DNA from: Eunapius fragilis
Taxonomy: Eukaryota > Porifera > Demospongiae > Spongillida > Spongillidae
Assembly (NCBI GenBank): GCA_963681505.1
Contig: OY811987.1
Location: 4,136,978 to 4,200,977, forward strand
Direction of reading: 5' to 3'
Length of the DNA: 64,000 nt
Part shown: positions 10,717 through 23,600 of the stretch, one piece after another
How the letters are laid out: every line of letters starts with the position of its first letter
Position numbering within the stretch: position 1 is the stretch's first letter
Translations under genes and position numbers: made by a program
The notes under the pieces: generated by a model
What the model saw: only the letters and a program-made list of their open reading frames with translations
The model's database searches: none
What the model was told of the DNA's origin: nothing

Positions 10717-12838
10717 GACAGATGCTCACTGCTTGAATCCCAGGCAAAAGCATGTCCCACTTGAAGGACAAAGCAGTGACCGTGTGCTTTAGGAAGTGAC
10801 TTGCCTATTTATGAAGCAGTCAGTAAGAAACATCAATAAGACGCATCAAAAACAATTAGAGCTAGCTGTGTTTTTGTTTTACGACCCAACGTGGGGTGTG
10901 CATGTATTTAATGAATAATAGGTGTGGTTAGAATGGGCCAGCACGGCATAAACAATGTTCAGGAGCGAAGCAGGGTGTGTGCATGGTCGCTTGATACGAG
11001 AGCAATATGAAAACAATGCGTTCACATATTAATACACACAGTTATAGCAAACAGATGTGCAGTCTTGCATTTGCCAGGGCATCGATATATTCACAATGGT
11101 GCTGTCAACGTTCACCCACTCACATTGTGTTATACTGATGCAAGCCTAAAGCATTGCAGCACAACGCCAACACTTACATTACAAAGTTAGTGCGATTATG
11201 AATGCGGCACACACACTGATGAGGAATGCAAGGTCTCTTCCAACACTAGAACACACGGTATTATCTGTATATTCATTTTCAACCAGATCTGCATGCATGC
11301 CATCCCATAATGTTCATTCTGAAATTGCCAAATAAAGAATTGAATTGAGTTAATGAATACTATTATTAGCATTACAATTCATATTATATAAAATAACCAT
11401 GCTTCAACATCTGCTTTGCTAGTATCGAAAATGATCAATTTGAATGCAGGTGCCCTCCCATTCTAATCACATTCATTTTATAATCACATGCAAAATCCAA
11501 CAGAATTTTGGAAGTATGATACATTAATGATGCAGTAGCACAGTGCATTTATCGTAGATGATTTTGAGACGTAAATATCCTATATACTGAACGTCACACT
11601 TGATGCGGGGCAAAAAAATAACGTATCAACGATTCCTATATAAAATGAATGCATATATTGATCGATATTAGAAAAAGCTCAGGGGTTCACAAGATAATCA
11701 ATGTCATTACTGTTTCGACTGTCAACAAACAAAAGAAAAAACGAATGAAGCAACAAATTATTTCAGCTATCATATGAGCATCAAATGACAAATTGTTTTT
11801 TTTTTAATGGATTAGTTAATGTATATATGTATGTGTGTGTGCGTGTTTGTAGGTGCAGGCATTGTGTACATAGAAATAAGTGTAAGTGTCAAATGCGTGA
11901 CGTTATTACACAAGGCAATCACCCTGCAATTACATATATTATAGCAGGGTGTCCCTGGAAGGGTTCTTGCGCATATAAAAGAAAACCAACTTACGCATAT
12001 ATAGCTATAGATGGACCATCACTAACATAGCAAAACAAGACACCATGCAGACAGTTGTCATATTGAAGTACGCAAAAAGTGGAGCGAATTGAACTTACTA
12101 TTGGTATACAAGTTCTCAGCATATATACTGTTTTAGCTTCCTTCTGTCGTACCTATGTCATAATAATGAAGTTATTACGAGAAATAGACACGATGATAGT
12201 ATGTGTCGCAGTGTAGATGACCTCAGACTAAGTGCTCTAGCTCTCACATAAGCATCACGTATCGTCATCTTTGTAACATTGCTATGTGCGATGATGCGCA
12301 ATATATAAAGCTAAGCTATATTGTGCCATCGTTGCAAAGCCAGTAGCGGCGGTCAAGAAGTTAGAAAATCGAAATTACGGACGCACTGTAGGTCCATACA
12401 AGGGAAATTTAGTGTAAATTAACAGTTCAGTCCACCAGATTTGTTGAGCGGATTTTCGGTAATAGTGATGGCCTTTCTGCCATAAAGACATATACTATCA
12501 GTTCCAAAATGCACTATTTAAAAATTTATTAGCTGATTTAAAATTACGGCGATAAATCACCTAATTTTATGATCAGTTTAATGGTGAAATCAGAATTTTT
12601 GTATCACAATGCTAAGACCAGTTATGCACAAATTTCAATCCCCTAGCTGTATGTGTGAAGAATCTCATCTATACTTATGCGGCACTAATCAAATGTTTCT
12701 AACTGTGTCAGTAATATTATGCTAAGGGCTCAACATTGAACACGCTGTGAGAGTTCCTCCTACAAACAAACAGAAGTTAGATCATAACGTGATTTCGTCA
12801 ACCAGACAATTTTTGTCTACCTTTAGCACAGCTATCTC
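10717..12838. other. Intergenic, no feature recognised
   Basis: AT-rich sequence without a credible coding frame. The frame at 11785-12030 runs through a TG-rich tract. This interval lies downstream of the receptor gene that ends at 12839. Confidence 0.5.
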
Positions 12839-15800
12839 TTACTTCAACTTATCAATTTCAATTTTTTCGTTTTGAAGGGGTGGCATCTTGACATTTTCAG
12901 CTGGCTGTGCCGAAATTGTACTTGAATTGACTGTTTCATCATTTGGCTTCATGTACAGCATCACCATCTGTAACCATATCAAATAAATGGGACAGTGTTA
13001 CGCAAAATCGCCTTCGGTGGTTATAATTTGATTATTATAATTTTGCATATTACGTAAATCAATATACCTCTGCAACCGTACAAAGCTTAGCTTTCAAATC
13101 TTGTACTCATACCATTTTTCGCAATATAAGCCGATTTCGGTACTCTATACATAGTTTGTTGCTGTGACTACAAATTTCGCTAACACATCGGGTTAGAATT
13201 CCATTTATCTCCACAACCAGCTGTAATTACAAGCACCTGGCTTCTCTGCCCTCTTCAAATGGAGCCAGGCTTTAGACCTAAACCGCGGTTTAGGTCTTTG
13301 ACCTAAATCAAGCAATGCCGTACATGCGCCCACAATAATGAACATGATATGAGTGAAGCATGTTCTTTAAAATGAAACAAGCCCTGTGTAGACCTAATTA
13401 CTTGGTCGCCATGATTGGCGGGCTACTCAAACATTCATAATCGAGACTCAGAACTTTCTGGATAATGGGGATGGTGATTTTATAATGATCGTAGAAACAA
13501 CATACTATAATTGTAAGCATGCACTTCTGAATGGAAAAATACTCACTTTTGGTAGAAATATTAGCACCAAAATTGTTGTTGCCAAAACCAGAGCTCCAAG
13601 TGCACGAAGAAATCCAGAAACAGTGAGATAAGCCCCCAGGGCAAATGCATTTACAATCAATATAGCAAGGACGAGGCTTGAGATGTATATTATGATGGCA
13701 ACAAACTTCGAATCATTCAAACCTGGATATTTCACCTTTCGCGTCTGAAATGCTAACATAATTCCAACAATCTGAAGCACAGCAAGGTATGCAAAGATAA
13801 GTGCCCTCAGATAGAAAACAGGAGTGGAGGGAGCATAGCACATCAGCATGTAGTAGTCTTCATGAACATCATTGGACTGAAATGATTTATGAAATTTGAG
13901 CCAAGCAAAATGAAGTTTAATATACAAATAAACTTACTGCAATTCCCTTGGGATTTTCAATGTTTTGTATTTTAACCACAAATTGTTTTATTGTAGTAAC
14001 TGCTGTTGCCAGGGTAACTAGACACATGCTTATTCCAGTTACAACCATAGCAATAAGCACCATGTGCCAGTCTTGAAAAAACTGTGTGAAGTTAATGATA
14101 TATAAACATACTAACATGAAATGCATGCTAATTTGCAATTGCCACCTGTTTCTTTTGTGTTGGATTCTGAAATATGTAGAAAACTCTCCACATTTTTGCA
14201 AGCAAAGCTCCAAAGCATAGTGAATATCCAACTGTAAATAGCCACTCACTCAGCTATACAAAAAAATGCCACACAATGATGACTCTGTTTATAAATCAAG
14301 AACATACACATACCAAGCAGGTGGCCCACACAATATTGACAGTTGTAGTTGGAGTAAGGTGGGCAATTATAGATGTATACATACTAAATGAACCAGCAGC
14401 AATAAGGTAGTTCAAAGTTGGACAGGACAGCTTCACCACACTACATTTATTCATATACAGATTATGCTTCTGCTGATATGACTCATATGTGTTAGCATTA
14501 TTACCTCTTATTGCGAAATATGGCAGTAAAAATAAGGCATACAACAGCAAATGTATCACCACTAATTGCAAGACTGAAGAACACCACCACCAGTGGTGTT
14601 GAATATGTTACTGTGCGATTAATGGTAGTACCATCTGGAGGGATTCCTTCTACAATGAAGTTAGATGAAAGTTACATGCAAGTTTCAAACAATTATTTTT
14701 TATGGAATTAAAACTCACCAGGATACAAAATAGTATCATTAACTCCTGGGAGAAAGATTAAAGAGCTGTATTGCTGCACATCAATATAAGCAAGCAGACT
14801 TTTTGACAAGTTGCCATCACCTGTGGTGGTATAACGTCTATAGATTTAAGCAGGTATGATCAACTATTAAATTACGTTGACGATTATACTGATTCAGGAA
14901 TAAAACATTCTGCATTCTTGTTCCATTGCTATCAAATTGAATATGACCCTGTAAATAAATAATGCATATTGCTAATTCTCAAAAGAGTGCAGCACTGAAA
15001 CCTTACAGTCACTCCAGTAAAATTAGTAATCTGAACATTGTGTTGGATCAGGCATCCCATCTTTTTGTTTGAATACTCAAACTGCTCCAATGGTGCAAGT
15101 GAACCAGAGATGTTCTCACAACCTGTCCCGGTTATGTTGCCCGTCTTCAACATTTCCATGGTGCGATTCAGAGCTACTGCTAATATCCATATTGCATCAT
15201 ACAACCTTCCTCCTGCATCAGTTATTTCGTATTTCCTTTGCATTGCTAAACGCACATACTCCATTTGGAATTGCTGAGCTGTCTATAAAAAGAAAAGCAT
15301 ATTTAAAAAATTAAATAGAATGCTCATGGGAGGCTCATGTAGCTGACCCCGTGGTACATTATACATGGGCTCTACTTTATGAGTGTGCTATATCAGCAGG
15401 TACTAGTCACAAAATGCATATGGCTTAGCAACAGAACACAGTAGATGGGTAGAATTGCAAGCAATAATAACACAATACATGAGGTAATGAATGACTGTCC
15501 ATGTCAGTTGTAGGTGCTTGTATTTGAGTGTGTGAGCATGTGTTTGTGCATTCATACAATATGCACGAGTATGTTGTGTTCAACAAGACAATGTAGTGGA
15601 CATGGGCATGTAGTGAAGCCTTGATCTGATAATGCGCACTGTGTTCGACTATGCATGCATATCTCCAATTCTTTCTTGCGGCAGCCATATCGGAGCGCGG
15701 GAATCTTTTATTTCTGCTGCAACTCACAACAGGTAGGAACTAGAAAAATTTTATGCGGAACGCCGAAAAGCTGCCTCAGCGAAAAAATAATTGCCGGTAT

Positions 15801-16292
15801 GTATCGAAGCCAAGAAAGCGAGTGGTCTTTGACCCTCATTCACCCCTACGATTTGTATTCTAATTATACGTGCGGTATTCTAGCGGCAGAATGAAACAAT
15901 ATGGACCTCCTTTTGTGAACCTGCCTCTATTGTTTAGTACGAAATACGGCAGCTTTGTAGCTTATATGCCAGCGCCAGGGTCTAAACACTTGCCAATATT
16001 GTTGATTAATTGATCGTTTTGTGAACGTTTCGTCGCTTGCGTGAATAAAGAATTATCGCGGATAATTCTACGTCAAAAGGAAGAACTTGAAATATGTCCC
16101 AAGAATGTCAAAGGGCAGGAGTGAGCGGACTGAAGAGGAGTAGGAGGGCGCTTGGAGATATCTTTACTGTTGACATGGACAATGATTCCCCCCCCCCCCC
16201 CCCCCCCCCCCCCCCACCGTGCTAAATTCCATCCCCCCACAAAACTTCATACTACAAAAAGTGTGATTGGCATGATGAGGAACTTCAACCGT

Positions 16293-16326
<34 letters not shown>

Positions 16327-17638
16327 AGTATAAGATGAGCACAAATATGTAGCCAGAGAAGTAGCCAAGGAATTTTATAGTAAGTATCTTCTTGATTCTG
16401 TATACTGCCACTCTTTTGAAACCATTGTAAGGGAGGTGGAGGGCCTATGGAAAGATTATCTGTCCATAGGCCCTCCATCCTCCTTACAATGGTTTCAAAA
16501 TGGTGGCAGTATGTTAAATCCCTCGCCGGTAGCAGTTACTGTTTAAAAGGGAATGGCAGTTGCTGTAATCATGAAAAAAACTTACAAAAAACTTCCTTGC
16601 TACTTCTCTGGCTGCATATTTTGTGCTCATGTTATACCTCCCCCCAAGGGTGAGGTTCCTCATCACGCCAATCACACTTTTTGTAGTATGAAGTTTTGTG
16701 GGGGGCTGGAATTTAGCACGGGGGGGGGGGGGGGGGGGGGGATCATTGTCCATGTCAACAGTAAAGATCTCCCCAAGCGCCCTCCGACTCCTCTTCAGTC
16801 CGCTCACTCCTGCCCCTTGACATTCTTGGGACATATTTCAAGTTCTTTCTTTTGACGTAGAATTATCAGCGATAATTCTTTATTCACGCAGCGACGAAAC
16901 GTTCACAAAACGATCAATTAATCAACAATATCGGCAAGTGTTTAGACGCTGGCGCTGGCATATAAGCTACAAAACTGCCATATTTCGTACTGAACAATAG
17001 AGGCAGGTTCACAAAAGGAGGTCCATATTGTTTCATTCTGCCGCTAGCGCCGCTATTGTTTATACCCGCACCAGCGGCAGAATGGGTTGCAGAAATGAAT
17101 ATTAATATGTTTTTTCAAGTGTTAGGGGGTAAATTTAAAGATAGGTATATACATTCTACAGCCAAAAGGCTTCGTTTCTATCAGTGCACACAGGGTTAAG
17201 TGGGTGCTGCCTAATTCCAAAGTCACCCATTTATATTACCCCCCTATCAGTGAGCAATGTTTTAGCAGTCCTCTGAAAATAGAGAACGTGAACAAATCAC
17301 ATATTATTATTAGGTTCTTCCGTCGATACATTATACAATCGCATGAAGGACTATGTAAGTAAAGTGTGTGATAGGCCTCGTAACGCTTAAAAATAAACGG
17401 CTTTTCGCACACTTAGTTGTTTTCATAAATGCCAAGGCCAGAACTTTTGAAGAGTGAAGGCAAAATTTACCTACAGTCGTGCGTGGGGATACTGTGGTTT
17501 GAATTGAAACTATGTACTTTTATTAGCATGAAGTAAGCATCATGAGTAACTGAAGTAAGTTTGTCCTGATCAATCTATGACTAAATAAATCATAAATCCT
17601 ATTTGTAGCCTGGGAAGGGACAAGAGTGCGATTATGCA

Positions 17639-17690
<52 letters not shown>

Positions 17691-20600
17691 GAGTGTGTGT
17701 GTGTGTGTCATGGTAATATATGTGCTAAACACAAATCCCAACAAATAAGGATGGCATTTGATATCGGTTGTAGCGTCAAGTTGACGTTGCCGGCAGGTCT
17801 GTCAAATTGAACAGCTCTATCTGTACATATGTAGTATTCACACCATCCCAATCATCGTTAATGAGATGTAATTGTTTTTTTTTAATTTAATTTTATAACG
17901 GTTTATTATTTCGTAATAACCCTTTATTCACCTATGACGCTTTTTTATTTTACCATGTACAATGCCGTGCAAAAAAAATTTGATGGAAAAGGAATTTATG
18001 AAACAAGGTCTATAAATATAATTTTAAATATAATTGGGATGCTGGAATTCTAGGCATGAAATAAGTAACAAGTAGGGAAAAATGAATTTCGGAAATAATG
18101 CAATTATTATAATCATTACAAATCTCAAATAACATGTATAGATGATTGCAAGTCTATAATAATTATTATCTTTGACCTGAATTCCTCGTTACCTTACTTT
18201 TAGTAGAAAGACGGAATTCAAATAGATTATGGTGATGGTTGCCAGCAGAGATAAAAAAAACTTATGAACACTTTAATTTCATTATTTCATTCTCTCATTT
18301 TTACTTTTATTTTATTATGTTATTTCATGATTTCATTGTTTTTGCTTCTTGTTCTTTGTACTAGATGCATTATATTGTACAGCTATTATAGAATAGCTGA
18401 TGTCACTCAATTCCAGCATGTATCCCAATTTATTCTTAGACCTTATATGTATAACAAGAGGCATTAGTGTCAAAAACAACATTATGCACAACATATATTG
18501 GCGGAAGTGCATGAATCCTGCCAAGGAATGCTTGTAACGGTTAACATTTTACTCACAATTCCGGCATCCGTAATAACTGTATCATTTTCAAGTAATGGAA
18601 ACAGTCGAAATGATAAGGCCTTATCCAAAAATAATTCCAGTTCATCATCACTGCAGTTCACAACACTTTTGTCTACCGCATTTGTCCACCAGTAGTCAAC
18701 AAAATCATCCCTCATGATCCAAACATATTTAGGATATGTAAAACCTCTCTTTGATGCCTTAAGCATGGAATAATAATAATCATGAAGAACAATCTTTATA
18801 CATAACGATTCATTCAATCCATGCATATAGCTACACTTACCTCACAAATGATCTTCCTAGCAGGTCCAGTGTACGAATTAATAAAGAACACTCGATAATC
18901 ATCAGAAGTAAGCTAAATGTAGTAGACACAAGAAAATAAATTCAAACCAACAGTACATATATATATATAGATATCCACTTTTATTTTGCCTGATGTCATT
19001 TATGCTTAGGGAGCAGACTGCACATGCTCAATTTTGGCCAGCCTACAGACAATTGAAGCGGCAAATATGGCATCTATTGGTGTGGCATTTTAGAATACAT
19101 CACATTATTTATGATAGAACGTGTATGTTGCTATCCCATGCACATGGACATTGGAATTTGGACTGCTTTAATGGCGCTTACGTGTTATTTGCATACTATT
19201 TCATGTTCATGTGCATAAGGAGTAATTTAGTGCCCTCTACAGTCTAGTTTTCGAGTCACGCTACGAATGAGCTCATTTGAGAAGGATAGGGATTCATTTT
19301 GAATGCGGCTAGGAGATGCCAGAAGGGTTATGTTACAGATAGTATAATCAGGAAAAAGAGTCTTCTTTGATGCTTAAATCTAGAGTTCCGTCATCATCCA
19401 ACAGCAGAGATGTGTAGAGGCCAGTATTCACATCCTGGTCAGCTTGTCCCTATGCTAAACAAAGTGATGCAATATAGCGATAGCTAGCATAGAGACAAAT
19501 AAGTTAGTATAGGAAGAGACTGGTATAGGTAACAATCGGCGTAAATGTAGTATCGAACTTATCTTTGGGCTGCATTCTTTATGGATGACTACATAGCAGT
19601 ATTATTTTTTTGATAGTAAGGTGGCAGAGAATGCATAAATACATGGGATTATACACCTACAGTTTAAAAAGTTTAAGCTACAATAGGTCAAGGTGGGGTG
19701 GAGCCTGCTGTATACTTCATACACTCAGCTGCTCTTTGACTTTGGAGACCCAAATGAATGGCAAACCAGGTAGCTAGACGAAAAAATGTGTCCCTATCCT
19801 CCTCCCCCAATTCCCATAGGTCTTAACTGCCAGAGGGACACACACACCCTAGCTCACTGCATTTGGGGTCAATAGCCTTGTGCTTGCAGGCTTCTGCTGA
19901 TAGAGCTATGGAGCCTGATGTGGTGCATGCTTGATTCAGTGAAGCGACAGAGAGGGGGGATGACACAGTGAAATCAAAAGCCGCAAATCTGCCAGTAATC
20001 CAATCACAAACCAAAAAATCAGCTGACCAGTCAGGTGTCAGGATGCAACCAACTGAACTTGAACACCAAGATCTGCCTGGTGACAGAAATCAACAAAGGC
20101 ATCTCGGCGTCGATTATGTCGTGTGACCACATCTCCACCCTTCTTACATATAGCAGCATGGTGACCCAGGGGATCTAATGCTGTGTTATAACAAAGAGGA
20201 CATGCAGGGAAGCCCTCTGGAGGTATCCAATCCCAGCCACCACCTAATGCCTACACAAAACTCAAGGAGGTCAAGATGCAGACCCAGGTCTACATTAGGC
20301 TCCACCAAAAGCCAAGAGGATGCTTGTGGGGCTGATGCCAAGAGGAGGTGGGCCTTATCAGCAGGTGATGAATAATCAAAGAGAACTCTAAACTGCTCAG
20401 TGTCAATGTTGAAAGACAGGGCCTTTTGAGGTAAGGCTGAGTCCACAGTAGAGCCTGTCTTGAGTATACACTAAGCCATTGACGGTGTTCACAGCATGCT
20501 TAGGATGTTGGTTATCTACATCTGAAAAACCTGAGGAGCTAATAGAAGTGATGTATGCTGGCTGGACAGGCATGCAAAACCAGAGAACGCATGAATCCGG

Positions 20601-23600
20601 AATGAATCTGGAAAAATTGTAGTGTCCGACCCACAGAACACCTCCTTAATTTTCACCGTAGAACATTTGTACTGATACAGTATATATTGTAATTAAAATA
20701 CATATCTGCAGTGCTGTATTATACATTGTGTTGCTATTTCTTGGTATGGAAATTGGATTTGTCCTTTAAAATTTGGAGAGGGACCTTTTTCCAGTTGGAA
20801 TACTCTATTTACAAAATCATTTACCATAGATCTACTGCGCTATTTAGGAGATGTAATTTATTTACAAAAAAAAAATGTTTCGAGACACGTAAATTTTTTG
20901 CCACCAGAGCATCAAGATTATATGTGTAAAATATATGTGGTCATGGATGTATTATTTAACATTCCTTATTATTTACTTTTCTTTTTCATAACCAAGACCG
21001 AGACCTTCAATTTTGAAGTACTAGAAGCTGTGGATATAATTATTTTAAAACATTTATTTATCCATATGCCAAATTCACTTAAAATAAATGCTTACTATGG
21101 AGAGATTAGGGCAATGCATGATTAGCAGATAGGATGAAAGGTTAGCAATGGAGGATTGCAATACCTTTTCGAACACAATAACGTTTATAGGAGTAATGAT
21201 AATTCAGCTAGTTGCTTACTCACAAAGAAATCATCAACATCCATGGCTGGATTGGCTGATGTGCTTTCAAAAAGCCGATTTTTAGAAGTATAATTCACTT
21301 GTGCTAAATTATTTTGGTAGTTCATCGCTGCCTTAAATACAAAGCGCGGATAAGCAAGATGAAATGTATTTTATGGAAATATACAAACCGTTGTGAAGAC
21401 ATTTTCTTTTTGTGTTAAGAAACCAATGCGTTTCCATCCAAAATGGTTTAGAACGGAAAGAAATGCTGGAGGCTCTATAAGAGCAGATGGGTTTGTTCTA
21501 AAGTATTTCCTGTATCTGCTTCGGTTACTCAATGAAGTGCTTGCAGAGTAGTATGAAATCTACAATAACAACAGCTCAATAAAGTCAGGTATCAGAGAGA
21601 GACATATTTATAATAATATAGGCTTGCCTACCTGAGGAATGTTCCAATGATGGCTGATTGCTGCTACAGGCTCTGTAGCTACAGAGCATCCACATCCAAT
21701 GACAGCTAGCTTCACTGGGATTGGAGTCTGTTGGATCCCTTCAAAGAAGGCATCCAGTGACCTATCATAGTGGCACTAAAGGTATAAAATTATGATTAAA
21801 TTAATTATATGCACAATTATGATGGCTAAGGTCAGCTGTGATTCAAACTTTTCCCACAATAATAACATATGTTAGTAAATATGAATCCTTAATTTTCACC
21901 GTAGAACATTTGTACTGATACAGTATATATTGTAATTAATATATATATCTAATACTATAATTTCCATCGTACGTACGTACGTACGTCCGTACGTACGTAC
22001 GTGCGTCCGCGTAACTCATTTATATACTCGGCCTAGCGCCTATTGGTTGCTAGGTATGTACGCGTACCTAGCTACCAATAGAAACGACCACCTCCCACAC
22101 AAAAGGCGGTCGCAATGACAGCTGGTTTCCACTTCACATTTAATATCCAAATTTTTTTCAATATTTCTTGAATTCAAAGTGGGCGGAGAACTGCATACGT
22201 ACCGAAAGAATAAAAGCAACGCTATTGTGGTTCGCTTTCAAGTCTCATCGTACAGGCCGAGAACATGTAGTTACTATCTGAAATTGCGCGGGCATGTTAT
22301 AGAGGTTGCGTAGTAACCGTGTGGTAGATTATGTATGCAACATTTGGTAAAACAGCTGGTAAAAAAAGAGGAGCTAGGAGGTAGACCAACTGTTCATCTG
22401 GCAAATGAATAGCGAGACGAATAACAGCGAGACGAATAATCAGCCCGTGATTTTTCACGGGAACACGCTAGTATATATATATCTGCAGTGCTGTATTTTA
22501 CATTGTGTTGCTATGGGAACTGGATTTGTCCTTTAAAATGGTAATTTGGAGAGGGACCTTTTTCCAGCTGGAATACTCTATTTGCAAAGTCATTTACCAT
22601 ATATCTACCGCACTATGTTAACGCGATGTTCGCCGGAGCTAACATTTTATGTGTGTACTGAGAATATAATGGAAGTTTCCATGAATCAACCATTCTTAGT
22701 GAACGAGATGAAAACTCTGTACGCTTGTTCAAGGTACGGAAAAAAACACATTTTCACGACCGACCACTACCGTTGGTAGCTGTGATAGTTCCAGTGACAC
22801 GCTTGGCCTTACTATTCATCCCATAGCGTGCTGCTGCAGCGCGAGAGCCGATGACTTTGTCCACACGAGCGGTAACAGCAGCACCGATTTTCAAGTGCTT
22901 AGCCATGTTCTGTGTGGACAATTAATATCAGCACGAGGGAGGCGGAAGCAAAACCACAGAATTTGTTAGGTTTTGTCCGCATTTTTAACCGCTTTGGTCT
23001 GTAAAACAAGGATGTTTACCCTGGTTAACGCTCTATTTTGTAAATCAAGGGCAATTGTGACCGCTTCTGCGCTTCAGTGTAATTGCACATTTTCATGCGC
23101 TATGTGTTACACGTTCAGTAAAAAATTATGTTTCGCTAGTACTCAAATGGATGCTAATCACAAACCGAGGAAAAGTTTTGCGTTGGTTCCGTGTCATTAA
23201 TGCGCGCGCTTTTAGAGAACATAAATATTCGTGCCCACGTATCGTACGCGGTCCAACGGTTATTCGCCGCCATTTTTATTCTTCTTCTTCCTTCCGCCAC
23301 GAAGAACTCGAGCTAGAAACATTGTTCAAAAGCGCAACAGCACCAATCGCTTCAGCATATTATCTTTAGGGGTCAAAAGTATGTATGACCATCGGGCGAA
23401 ATACAAAAGCGAGTAGTACCTAATTTGGTATACATGATAAACAAAAATCTCGTACGTGGGCCATACATCTACTATGCTATTCACCGACATATGGTAAGCA
23501 TTACGTTTAATAGTCATCGGTTTAAAGAACCAGCCACGTACATGTAAAAGGTAATGGTGTCCGATTGGCTAATACGAGACCCTGACGTCCAGATGACGCA

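Noticed and set aside
16152-16855. Proline- or glycine-run proteins on both strands
   Set aside because: Produced by C and G homopolymers inside the foldback element.
17523-17744. His/Thr repeat protein
   Set aside because: Translation of the (TG)n microsatellite.
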